Source: Liolophura sinensis
Lineage: Eukaryota; Mollusca; Polyplacophora; Chitonida; Chitonidae
DNA: 60,000 nt
NCBI RefSeq assembly: GCF_032854445.1
Contig: NC_088295.1
Span: 50,023,385 to 50,083,384 of the forward strand
Direction of reading: 5' to 3'
Below, piece after piece: positions 1 to 13,000 of the stretch (positions are counted from its first letter, which is position 1; each line of letters opens with the position of its first letter). The notes below the pieces were generated by a model. It made no database searches. It saw nothing but the letters and a program-made list of their open reading frames with translations, and was not told the origin of the DNA. The translations under genes were made by a program, and so were the position numbers.

Positions 1-865
1 ATCAACAAAGATTCACTTGTGTATTTTCAGTGGTCAAGACCAAAATAGTCCAACAAAGCAGAATCTAAATGAACTGCACTTGCGCTTCATAACAATACAT
101 TGAACAAAGGTATTCAACAGGACTGACTTAACCCGAAATGAATGCACAAGCAATTAATAGGTAAAATGCTGAGAGAGGTAGTAAGAGAGATGTTAAAAAA
201 CTCCTTAGATACAATGTGAACATACGTCATATACCTTAATTCTTCCACCTTTCCACATGTTTGCAAGGTTTTTATTTAACCACATTTTAAGGGTTTTACT
301 TAGTGTAGACTGATAAAATTACATTTTTCCCTGAAGCCCTAAATTGGTCAATGTTGCTTTGTCTCCAAAACCAAACGAAAAAGGTTCATAAATTGCACTG
401 AAAGTTGCTCTTTCATATGCCAAGAGGTTAAGGAATTGAGGTACCCAAAGCTGGTAATCCTACATCACTTCCTTTTTAAGTCAGCAAGGTGATGGACATA
501 CAACCAAGACAACCAGGTATTTAAAAATCCATGATCAAACCAATACTTCTCAGCTCTTCATTTCTGATTTTTTTTTTTTCAGCCAGGAAAACTTACTGTT
601 CTCCTCAAGATAATGTTTTCAATTCCTATTTATTTATTAAATTGTTGTTCACTGCATTACTCAAGAAATATTAGCCACAGCTGTCATAATTCTGTTGTTC
701 TGTGGATTGGTCAGTAAAGTTTGAAAACCTCCCACCCTTAAACGTAAGCCTCCCACATGTATGTTTAATACAGGTCATTCACTTAAAGTGGGGACTCCGT
801 GCAAGATGACATGAAATTCTATACATGAAATGCTGCAGAAAACCATTAGACTGTACTTTACTCAC
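1..865. other. TRPA1 intron, no feature
   Basis: Read on both strands for the expected post-S6 segment (GLAVGDI-like) and for exon borders; none seen. AT-rich with a short poly-T at about 570. Confidence 0.6.
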
Positions 866-1051
866 CAGTAAGTTCATGATGATAATTGACATGAGCACCA
901 TGAATATACAGAATATGATGTATGATGTCTCGGGATAGTGGACTACGGTGTCGGGATCATTAGGCGAGTTGAAGATTCCAGAATACTCAAACTCTCCTAT
1001 CATCATTACAGTTGTCTTCACCAACGACTTGGCTGCAGAATCAAATTCAAT
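866..1051 (-). CDS. TRPA1: TRPA1 exon 22 (pore helix, filter, S6)
   Basis: Acceptor gttttgcag, donor TTACTG|gtgagt, 186 nt, phase 0 to 0. Pore helix KSLVKTTVMM, selectivity filter IGEFEY with Glu where human TRPA1 has Asp915, a 22-residue turret, then S6 (FCIFMVLMSIIIMNLL). The next exon lies beyond position 1. Confidence 0.95.
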
Positions 1052-4000
1052 CTGCAAAACAGTTCACATGACAGTTTCAAAAGCAGATATCTCAAAGTAG
1101 ACTGGACATCATTTAACTGTTCGCCAAGGTCCATTTCCGTAAATCAAACTTCCCATTACTTATTTTATTTTTCTCTAAATTATATTGTTTGTGTTCTAGC
1201 GCTAACAGAGGAAGTGAATTACCACAAAATTAATTAAAAGAAAGGTAAAAATGACAAGTTCCACATTCAGAAATAAAACTGCTCCATCTTGACAAGACTG
1301 ATAGTGAAGACAAGAGGTCAAATGTTTGTGCTTGTGATAGCTTAATAATGTAACGTATCAACTCATTAACTCATAACTCACTCACTGGATGTTTGTGTTT
1401 CTCCAATGGTACACATAATTATTTCCATCAGAAGTAGAAGAGTTTTAAACAGCTGATTACGAGCTCTTACAATTACAGCTTCATGGCTGGACACATTTTT
1501 GTTACAAAGCGAGATATACCCTTATTCTTCAATCTCTTCAACTACCTATGCAACCAAAATTCTGAACACTCTAAGAAAACTATGGCTTGTGGAAAAATTA
1601 TTTGCACAGTTTTATGAAGCTTGCATCTTTTACGACACAAACAAATCATTTTCAGGAAAATTTCTTAAATTCCACTAGAAAAGGTGCTTTAAAGTTGAAA
1701 TGACTGAAGATTTACAGTAATGGAAAAGCTTGCATCAATGGAGCACATGCTTACATCGCAATTGTGACAGAGCCAGCTATGTGCATGACCACGCAATCTG
1801 TGGAAATCACAGAAAACCTATCACCCAAGTCACCAGTACAATATTATCTCAACGTACCTGGTTCCTGAACAGTGTGTTAAATGCCAGAGCAAAGGCAATT
1901 ATGAACAGCAGAAAGACAATGAAGAACTGGGCAAAGGTCTTGAGAATGTCTGTAAACATGACCACATAGATCCCAAACCGGGGGAATTTGCGTATAAACA
2001 ACACAAGGTCGATCCAAGCCAGGAAAATGGCCACTGCTCCCAGGTTCCATTGCCAGTCCTGCCAGTAAAATAAAGTCATGAGGTTTTATTATCAGTGTGA
2101 AATATTACAAATTATTAATCACTTATGACATATATGTAACAAACTCGTGTAGGCATTACATGTACATTTATTTTCTTATTTATTTCGCTGGTGATTAACG
2201 CCCTATTCAAGAATTTTTCAAGTTGAAGTGTGGGAGGTGTGGGAGGTGTGGGAGGTGTGGGAAGTGTGGGAGTGTGGGAAGTGTGGAAGTGTGGGAGGTG
2301 TAGGAAGTTTGGGAGGTGTGGGAAGTGTGGGAGTGTGGGAAGTGTGGGAGTGTGGGAGGTGTGGGAGTGTGGGAGGTGTGGGAGGTGTGGGAAGTGTGGG
2401 AGGTCTGGGAGCAAATGGCCATATCTCACCAGACGGAATCCAGTGATCCGCTGACACTCATCGAAGTCCAGTACAAGGAGGAAAGCTGTTACATACGTGA
2501 TCCACTCAATAAGGTTCTCGAATCCGATATAATTCAACTTGGCTTGATATACTTGGAACAGCTGAAAATACATAAATATTTCAGCGGTTGAAAGAATAAC
2601 TCAACGACAGCACGGGGCATTAGCCAGTTTTAGAAAATCACAACATTAAGGTAATGGACATTGACAAAAGTTGAATTATAAAGTATATATGTATATATAC
2701 AGGTTCTAATGTTGTACTTAACAATGCTGCAGTCATATGACGATGCCAAAATTTTGTCGAAAATGAAGACAAAACAGACGGATATTTGAAAGTGATTTGT
2801 ATGTCGTCCCTCATGGTGAAACAATACATCACATTTCAATTCATTGCACTGAAGCACTGTGGACAAAAAATGTCCGGAAACTTATTCGTATCTGTTACCA
2901 GAAGGGAACTAATGAATCCATGAGAAAGTTATTAAATTGATGCAAAAGTCTTCACATTAGAATTGTTTATAAATTTAAAAAATACTTTTCTAGTGTTTGG
3001 ACCAAAATAAGCGAAGTACCTCTCACACTGACAATAGGCTTGTCAACGTAGTATCTTCATTTGCTTGGCAAAGATATTAAAATGTAACAAATCAGAAATG
3101 GTTGTCTTTATAAGGCATACAAACCATGCATGTGCGGTCATTACTACTGAACTAGCGGCAGCCTGTTTTTGTTTATAATGTTATTTACTTTTAAACATGT
3201 ATATTCCCAAGGAAATTGGCAAAGCAGTTTGACATCCATCCTATTGTTCTGTATTCATTATTCACTGCCTGAATAGGGGGCTCTGTTGTGAGCAAGTGAC
3301 ACACGACTGGGTGCATTCGCAGTACCTTTTACCCCAAGTGTCAGAAAGCTGCTATAGTCTCGACAGAGCATGTGCGAAAACTTGCCCCAAAGCAGAGAGG
3401 CTTATCCCCTGTTAAAACAAAGCCTGCTGTGTTGGTATCTTACACTGAACACTTTGAAGAGCCCAAGTTGCTCTTCCCTCTATATATACCTCCATGATTA
3501 AATAAATAAGTTTTATGGGTTTAAGCAGCATGGGAAAAGCTCCTCAGCAGTTTTCAACAAGCATTACAAGGTATAAACGTCAGACTGCTCACTCTCACCA
3601 TGGCCTCACAGCTAGTGAGTGCAGACACATGCATAAATTCCCTACCCAGGGCCAAGCTTGACCCCCTCCCCCTCCCCCCCCCCCCCTCCACAAGGTATGA
3701 CCCAACTGCCAGCTTTGAACAGTCTGTGTACTTACCTCTCTTAGCAGGTTCCAGCCTGCCAGCCCCATGATCACATACTTCCCTATCCTGGCGAATGTCC
3801 CCTGTTCTGTGGGAGCAGCCAACACATCCTCGCACCTCGTAGAGTTTAGTAACTCATAGCTGTGGTTAACAACAACTTCTTGCAATGATAACTAGTTCTC
3901 AGTGTTTACAAATTCTCACCATGGTAATTAGTTGTCAGTGTTTACAAATTCTCACCATGATAATTAGTTCTCAGTGTTTACAACTTCTCACCATGATAAT

Positions 4001-7000
4001 TAGTTCTCAGTGTTTACAGGCTCTCACCATGATAATCAGTTCTCAGTGTTTACATGTTCTCACCATGATAATTAGTTGTCAGTGTTAACAGCTTGATGAA
4101 ATTACAATGTACAACTGCTCAGTGACACTCTGGTGGTAGAGTGTCTGTGGGACATGGAGTTTAATACGCTGTTGACTCAAACAGAATGATTAATTCTACT
4201 ATTTTCAGCATAAAGGTAAGAACTGTGCCACAAGGAGACTCCATCATCCATAAGGAGACTTGATCGTGCCACAAGGAGACCTCATTGTGCCACATGGAGA
4301 GTTGATCATGCCACAAGAAGACCTGATCATGCTACAAGGAGATTACATCGTGCCACAAGGAGACTTGATCAAGCCACAGCGCCATCCTGCCACAAGAAGA
4401 TCTGATCAGGCCACAAGGAGACACAGTCATGCCACATGGAGGCTCAGTCATGCCACGCTGAGACCCCACCATGACAAAAGGGAACCTCACCATGCCTCAT
4501 GGAGACTCAATCATGCCATATGGAGACTCAATTATGTCTCCAGGAGACTCCATCATGCCATATGGAGACTCAATTATGTCTCCAGGAGACTCCATCATGC
4601 CATATGGAGACTCATTCATGTCACCAGGAGACTCAATCATTTCACAAAGGGACTTCATCATGCCACAAGGGAACTCAATCATACTACAAGGGGACTCGAT
4701 CATGCCACTAGGGGACTCCATCATGACCCAAGGAGACTCCATCATGACCCAAGGAGACTCCATCATGAAGCAGATTGGAAGTCATGGTAAATTACAAGCA
4801 AACAGGCAAGCAGAAAAAGTGTACAGGACTCACAATGTGAAGGGGGCCTTTGTGGAGACGACATAACCCGTGAGGAACGTCAGGAAAATGGTGTACAGGA
4901 AGAGATTAAGGTAGTAGATGTAACGGCCGTAGCTGTTCCACTTGTGTCTCAGCAGAGTGGTTACCAGTGGATGGGCCAGGAGTGACTCTCGTTTGGTGTT
5001 CACCTGCATGGGAAATGGGAACAGTATCACTAACAACAAGCTCATTAAATTTCATTTATTTATTTATCTGAAGGACGACATTAAACCCAAACCATAAATA
5101 CATACATACATACATTTCATCTTTGCTGAATGCCATTCTCAAGAATTTTTCACTTATACTACGAGGTTCACTTTTCTGGGTGGAGGAAACCGAAGAGCCC
5201 GACATAAACCACTGATCTCTGGCAAGCTACCACTTTACCACATAGGACGTACAGATATGTATACCATACTGGAGGAACGCAAGTTGTCGTCAGCAATCTT
5301 TAGACTCCGCAAATGGCTACAGGAGCTTCATTGTCAGTTTAATGTCACCCCACAAGCAGTGAGATCAACGGAATATGCACAAATTCTCAGTTTAAGACCG
5401 AGTTTGAACCCCAACCTCGTGCTTTCTAGCTAGTGCCTGAAAAGGCAAGAGGTGCTTACCACCAGACCAAGATGCTCATTCTAAAAAATGGCTCACATGT
5501 TATGTTTTGCTACACAGCTTTACTCAAGAGTTTGAAACCTCTTACAATATGATATACGTGAAGATTAATTTATTTAGGAATAAGGTTTACAGGTGGATGA
5601 GTCTGAGGGGAACCAAAGCATTTCAAGCCACAAGGGCCCAAATACAGTTTTTTTTTAATTTCGGCACACTTTGAGTAGCCTAAGTTGGACTAAAATATGT
5701 TCAGATATCACAAAACCTGAACTTAAGGTTTTAATTTGCATACCAAATTATGGTGACAAAATTACTTATACATCTTTGTACTGCCAGTACACATGAACAT
5801 TAAGACTTTTTTCAAACACAGAAATTAAATTTATTAGGTATAAATTACAATATTCCCATAATTTGTGTTTGTTGTAAATTTGAGCACCCATAAAGGGTAT
5901 TAACAAGCCTCTAATTTAACTTACTACATGTAACTTACATTACAGTCGTCCACAGAAAACATAGACATGAACAATAACCTTACCATAATCCAGAGTGGAT
6001 GGTTCTTCTTGAGTGTCCCTGAGTCTTTGGAGTAAGGCTGAGCATCATCAATAAGCTTGTCATCTTCATTATACATACTACCTGCAAACAAACTTATTTT
6101 GTTATACACACTGCATGATGACAAATTCACCATGTTAGACACAGCACGTGTAGAAATTATCACACTGTATGCACTGTCTGCACACAAAATGGTTCCAATG
6201 TAACCACAGTCTGCTCACATAATGATCACATTGTACACACTATCTGTACACAAAATGGTTTCATTGTACATACTGTCTGCACACAAAATGGTTCCATTGT
6301 ACACACAGTCTGCTCACAAAATGATCACATTGTACACACGATCTGTACACAAAATGGTTCCATTGTACATACTGTCTGCACACAAAATGATCACATTGTA
6401 CACACTATCTGTACACAAAATGGTTCCATTGTACACCCTGTCTGTACACAAAATGGTTACAATGTACACACTGTCTGCACACAAAATGATCACATTGTAC
6501 ACACTATCTGTACACAAAATGGTTCCATTGTACACACTGTCTGTACACAACATGGTTACAATGTACACACTGTCTTTACACAAAATGGTTACAATGTACA
6601 CACTGTCTGCACACAAAATGATCACCAACAACACACACTATCTGTGTTTATAATCATATACACACACTGCAAGCACACTTGATCACATTATACACAATAT
6701 ATGTACATGTACAAAACAGCCACATCATACATGTACACACTGTCTACTCAATACTTGTCACATTATACATGCACATTGCATACAAAATGATCAGGTTATA
6801 CACAGTGCATGTACATGAAATCATGTACATGCACTGCGTATCACACTATACACACTGCATGTCGGTACACAAAACAATAACATTACATACACTGTTTACA
6901 CATAAAATTATCACACTATGCCTTAAGAGTTACCTGCAGAAGACATCGTGTCTGTGCCCTCCCTCCAGTTAGAGTACATATCATCCAGGAACTCATAGTT

Positions 7001-10000
7001 AAACTTGATCTGGTAGAATGGATGTTCCTGAGATTTGTTGTTGGACGTGGTACACTGGTGGAACACCTTCTCTGCCACATCTGACACCAAGCAACATATC
7101 ATGTCATACACTTGTTAATACTTACAGGTAAATACCGCCATCGATGTCAATACTTATGGGTTATTGAATAACTATTGGCTGACGTCACATGAGGAATCAT
7201 TTTAACTAGGGAGCAAAATTTAACCTTTAATCACCCACAATGAACATCTGATGCAAAATGTATGGTAATAAGAATCTTAGTAGCATTTTCATGAACAGCA
7301 CAAGAATATGTACAGAAAGAAAAGACTCAGTTTCAATGGATTATGTCAAGGTAATTTTCCTAATGTCAAAGCGCAATGTGATCATTGCTAATGGCGATGC
7401 GCAATATGATCACTGCTAATGGCAATGCGCAATATGATCAATGCTAATGGCGATGCGCAATATGAAATATGCGGCACAATCACAACACCATTACAAAGAA
7501 AGGCCAAAGCAAACTGTATAATACTTAGATGGGCAAGTACTCTGTGCTGGGACACTTATTGAAATTGTTCTGATTTTAATTATTTTTCTTCCATTCTCTT
7601 GAAAGCTCAAAGAGGTGTAAAAAGAAAAGTTTTCACTGGATGTTGCTGAAATTTTAGGAACAAGATTATGAGGCAAATTTTGGCTGGTTTTGGTTAACTT
7701 TGGTCACTTGACATGGCGGCCATCTTGGATTCTGATCAAGACCTTTAAAAATCTTCTTCTCAAGAACCAACAAACGAATTCTCTTGACATCTGATGTACT
7801 TATAGAGTGATCCCAGTTAGAGGAAGTCTGAAAAAATCTTGGACATTCACTGAAAGCTTTGGATGCTAAATATTGGTCGAAGTTATGACGTCATAAAGTG
7901 TCTAACTTTGATAATGTTTTCATGTATTCTGGTGTATTTGGCAACACTGACTCCGAATCTGCTTTCAGATTTTGTATATCTTTGAAACTTTTTGAGACAT
8001 GGTAAAGAAAAAATTTTCAGGTACTTAATTTCAATGGCCGGTAACTCAAGAACTATGGTAGATAGAAATGTGAAACTTGCACCAAATTGTAGCCCAAGAT
8101 GGGTGTCAACGGATTTGAGCTACGATCAATAGTTTTCTTGCTAGAAATGTTTAAACAACACTACTCCACTTCAGAAATAGAAATTAACATAGACTTTAGA
8201 GGTAACTGTGTATTACTACACATGTGCTGCAGGTACCGTTCCACATAGGTTGGCCGCCTGTCACTCAAACCAAGAAATTAACACCTCTCCCTCCTCTCCA
8301 ATGATATCAACAGACAATTTTGAATGTTTGCACTTAAGCCAGCCCTGTTTGCAATGCATCATGGGCAATTCTCATCAATCCCAACGGCATTCCCCCATAC
8401 CCCGTGCTGTCACTAATATAAGTCCAATGCCATGGCCAAATATACCAACAAATTCTATCCACACATGTGCCTTGAGACATGACAAGCCCAAAAAATGTAA
8501 CTCTCATCAGGCCAAATTCAACCGTTATCGCAGTTTCCAGTTTCTTTTCAGCTCTAGGCCTTACAGACACGTAAGGAACAGACAGGCTTTAGGATGCCGC
8601 ACATAAAAGTAACTACGAAACCATACTCCACGTCTTTGGACTGGGGATCTTCTTTAAACAAAACAACAAACAACACTGCTCATTCCATCTAACAGTATAG
8701 ACCAAAATTTCATATCCTATGGTCTTCTAACATTTCCTGTCACATACACGCATTTAGCCCTCAACCGCTGTCAAAACTGACCTGATCCCAGGGAAACCAG
8801 ATGGGACTCTAGAGTAGGGTGATCGCACACCATGTGCCGAGCAACCTGAAATGTACATACTTAACCAGGTGCGGTGATCGCAAAGGCCTTATACGGACAA
8901 GACGTTATGGTGATCTTCAACACTGGATGCACAGTATATGATATCTAGTAGTATGGGGTTCAAACCCCACTGATTATTCTTCATTTCTGTCATGCTTTTT
9001 CTCCATGTTGTCTGTTTGTGTAAATACTGTTACAATTTGTACATGCAGGTTGAATATGTTGAATTGTCCATTGTCTATGTACTTCAGCAGTTAAATTGAG
9101 CTATTCAAGTTTGCCAAGGCTTAATTTTTCTGATCGTGGCAAATCAGTATAGTGCATTACTTTCATAGTGCTTTCTTATTTGACATTCAATTGGGCCTTG
9201 ATGCTTGGCCAATGACAAGGAAGGTAACAGTTTTAGTTTATACTGTATTTGACCTAAAATTTCGTTCAAGAGTTTTGATTTTAGAAAGGTGTTTTGAGGT
9301 TTGTGTGGATGTTAACATAACATCCTACTGAAAAAAGGCAAGTTTCAGTACCAAAAGTAACATTTTATGACCTCTATTTGAGTCCAAAAATGCAACTTTC
9401 TGGGCTCATTATTAAGACAAATACAATAATACTGCAAATGATAGAGACTTATTAATATGTCCACTAAGCACACTATACAATCCAAACATTTGCCTTCATT
9501 TACTTTAATAAAGGAAAAATCTAGAAATAATATAACAGAGTTTGTTTTATTCAGACACACACTTTAATGATCTTTCTACCAATGCTTAGCGATGCTTTCA
9601 TTTATACACTCTTTTCCTTTAATGGGAGCGACTTACATGGCATTTTTCTGATGAGCCTTTAATGTGAGCGACTTACGTGGCATTTTTCTGATCAGCCTTT
9701 AATGTAAGCGACTTTCGTGGCATTTTTCTGACCAGCCTTTAATGTGAGCGAGTTACGTGGCATTTTTCTGATCAGCCTTTAATGTGAGCGAGTTACGTGG
9801 CATTTTTCTGATCAGCCTTTAATGTGAGCGACTTACCTGGCATTTTTCTGATCAGCTTTCTCATTGGTGTATTTCTGTTGCCTGTTGCCAGGTCCATTGT
9901 TTCATTGCGGAGAGCAGCTTCCCACCTGCTACTGCTAACGATTGCCATGGCAACATCACTGAAACAACAGAAAACACTGAGTTCAAGTAACACAATAACC

Positions 10001-13000
10001 GGCAATGTAGCTGTGGTAATCTGTTGGACCTGGCATTGTAGATTCTTACAGGGTGAATTCTTATTTAAATACGCCAAGGGGTCTCCATGGCTCAGTTGGT
10101 TAGCGCGCTAGTGCAGCGTAATGACCCAGGAGTCTCTCACCAATGCGGTCGCTGTGAGTTCAAGTTCAGCTCATGCTGGCTTCCTCTCTGGCTGTACGTG
10201 GGAAGGTCTGCAGCAGCCTGCGGATGGTCGTGGGTTTCCCCCAGGCTCTGCCCGGTTTCCACCCACCATAATGCTGACCACCGTCGTATAAGTGAAATAT
10301 TCTTGAGTACAGCGTAAAACACCAATCAAATAGAATAAATAATAAATAAATACGCCAATCAAATTTTCAATTGAAACAATCTTCCTGCAACAATCACTTC
10401 TGAGAAGCAACCTCCAGGAATGTGTATATGTTTATGGGCTGCATGAAATTTAACTGAAACAACAAATGCTCCAGTAAATAAAGCGAAGAACTTACTCTCT
10501 GTTGTTGTCAATGGCCAGATCCAGGCAGTTGTTACCGTCAGTGTCCCGCTGTGTGATGTTAGCCTGCCACTCCAACAACAGATTTACACAAGGCACATGT
10601 CCATACGTACTGGCCAGGTGGAGAGGGGTGGTCTGTCAATCAAACAGAACCATAAGATCAGTTATCACTCACCTATACCTTTTGTGTGGGTTAAATATAT
10701 TTTGTTTGATTTGGGTCAAACATTGTTTTCAGCAAGTTTTGTAACAAGTCATGATAGTGTCATCTCATATTCATTTGATTTCATTGTTTTGTAAAGCCAC
10801 AATTACATGATGGCACAAGTGCACCTCAAGATGGGATAATCGTAAATCCCGGGCATGGGATAACATTATCACACATGTTCGCAAGCAGTCAGTCCGACAG
10901 GCCTGTAGTATACACCCCAGCTGATGTGGCTGTGGAACAGAGGTGAGGCAGTGATTATCCACCGACCTACAGTATGAACATTGAGCACTGGCGCAGCTTT
11001 CTTACTAAACTGCTGATTCCATAGCACTCATTGCTAACACTTCATTGGTGCACTGCTCTCTGTTACATGAATAGCTGCACATTTTAAAATTATTCAGCTA
11101 CATATGTGTCATACTGCATTTCAACTAAAGACTGGCATATCAAAATGCACTTTATTGAAGCACAAAAATGCCTTAAAATGATACTTTTAATGCTAATAGG
11201 TAAGCTATTCTAACAAGAAATTACTTATTGGCATCAAAAGTATCATTGTAAAGTTTGATTAAGTTTTTCTAACAAGAAATTAATCAAACTTTACAATGAA
11301 TCTTAAGTGGTGGATATAAGGTGAATGAATCAACAAGAATCAAGCAAACAGTGCGTCTTGGAAAAGAAAAGCTAACCTCCAGGTGAATTACAGTATTTGT
11401 GCATTGGCTTGAAGGGTGTTTTTCGTTTTCTTTGCCAGAACATTTACTCTTCTCAGAGACTCATACTGCAAAAAAATCCTAAAGCACTGAGTTATTTGTT
11501 GTGTAGTGTTACACACACTGTACAAATTTAACAGGAAATAACAAAACTATCAAAAATTTGAGTAAAGTTTGGAAAAAGCGAAAATGCACACACAAAGCTA
11601 GAGTTACCTTCGTCTTGTCCACAGGATCTACAGGTGCATCATTTTCCAGTAAAATCTTTGCTGTCTTCATCCAGCCTTTTGCTGCTGCGCAGTCCAGCGG
11701 TGTCCATAAAGAGCAGTTCCTAAGATGAAGATAACACGCATAAGATAAGTATCTCTGCACAGTTCCCTATCAGTTTTGAGAGCTTAATAGGAAATACAGA
11801 ACTTGTTATGTGCAATATCATATATAAGTATATATGTACACCAATTTTCAATGAAACGCATTTAACGATATAGCCACAAAAAAAAGGGGGGAAAACTGTA
11901 ATCCATACTGTGTTAACTACTGTATGAAATTAAAGAGTTCTTTATAAACCATCACCGATCTTCAGCTTGTCCTGTATAACAATATATTACACACATGCAC
12001 ACAGTTTCAATGACAGAATGACCAACTCACAAACAATGGGAAAACCTGTAGTCCCCTCTGTCTATAGTTTACCACCCATCAGGACTAATTAAATACAGTG
12101 GAAATGTGAAAACCTATAGTCCCCTCTGTCTATAGTTTACCACCCATCAGGAATAATTAAATACAGTGGAAATGTGAAAACCTGCAGTCCCCTCTGTCTA
12201 TAGTTTACCACCCATCAGGAATAATTAAATACAGTGGAAATGTGAAAACCTGTAGTCCCCTCTGTCTATAGTTTACCACCTATCAGGACTAATCAAATAC
12301 AGTGGAAATGTGAAAACCTGTAGTCCCCTCTGTCTATAGTTTACCATCTATCAGGACTAATTAAATACAGTGGAAATGTGAAAACCTGTAGTCCCCTCTG
12401 TCTATAGTTTACCACCTATCAGGACTAATTAAATACAGTGGAAATGTGAAAACCTATAGTCCCCTCTGTCTATAGTTTACCACCCATCAGGACTAATTAA
12501 ATACAGTGGAAATGTGAAAACCTGTAGTCCCCTCTGTCTATAGTTTACCATCTATCAGGACTAATTAAATACAGTGGAAATGTGAAAACCTATAGTCCCC
12601 TCTGTCTATAGTTTACCACCCATCAGGACTAATTAAATACAGTGGAAATGTGAAAACCTGCAGTCCCCTCTGTCTATAGTTTACCACCCATCAGGACTAA
12701 TTAAATACAGTGGAAATGTGAAAACCTGCAGTCCCCTCTGTCTATAGTTTACCACCTATCAGGACTAATTAAATACAGTGGAAATGTGAAAACCTGCAGT
12801 CCCCTCTGTCTATAGTTTACCACCTATCTGGAATAATTAAATACAGTGGAAATGTGAAAACCTGCAGTCCCCTCTGTCTATAGTTTACCACCTATCAGGA
12901 ATAATTAAATACAGTGGAAATGCGAAAACCTATAGTCCCCTCTGTCTATAGTTTACCACCTATCAGGACTAATTAAATACAGTGGAAAACAACATCCTCC

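Noticed and set aside
3860-3885. Extension of TRPA1 exon 19 upstream (EVVVNHS)
   Set aside because: No AG in the phase required by exon 18; ccacag at 3,860 fits.
4260-4866. Long open frames on both strands over the 21-bp repeat
   Set aside because: Unit length is a multiple of three and the frames are repeats of MPxGDSI-type peptides with no unique domain; they are minisatellite artefacts.
6222-6653. 143-codon ORF with a periodic VHKMVPLYTLS-like peptide
   Set aside because: Arises from the 33-bp minisatellite; no conserved domain and equally open on the opposite strand.
8208-8606. 132-codon plus-strand ORF
   Set aside because: Low-information composition, no domain, antisense inside a TRPA1 intron, no splice support.
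10087-10180. tRNA-like sequence with A and B boxes
   Set aside because: Part of a dispersed SINE with body, AAAT tail and target duplication; it does not fold as a functional tRNA by eye.
12036-12988. Regular direct repeats resembling a CRISPR array
   Set aside because: There are no unique spacers; the whole 68-bp unit repeats, and the sequence is from an intron-bearing animal gene.
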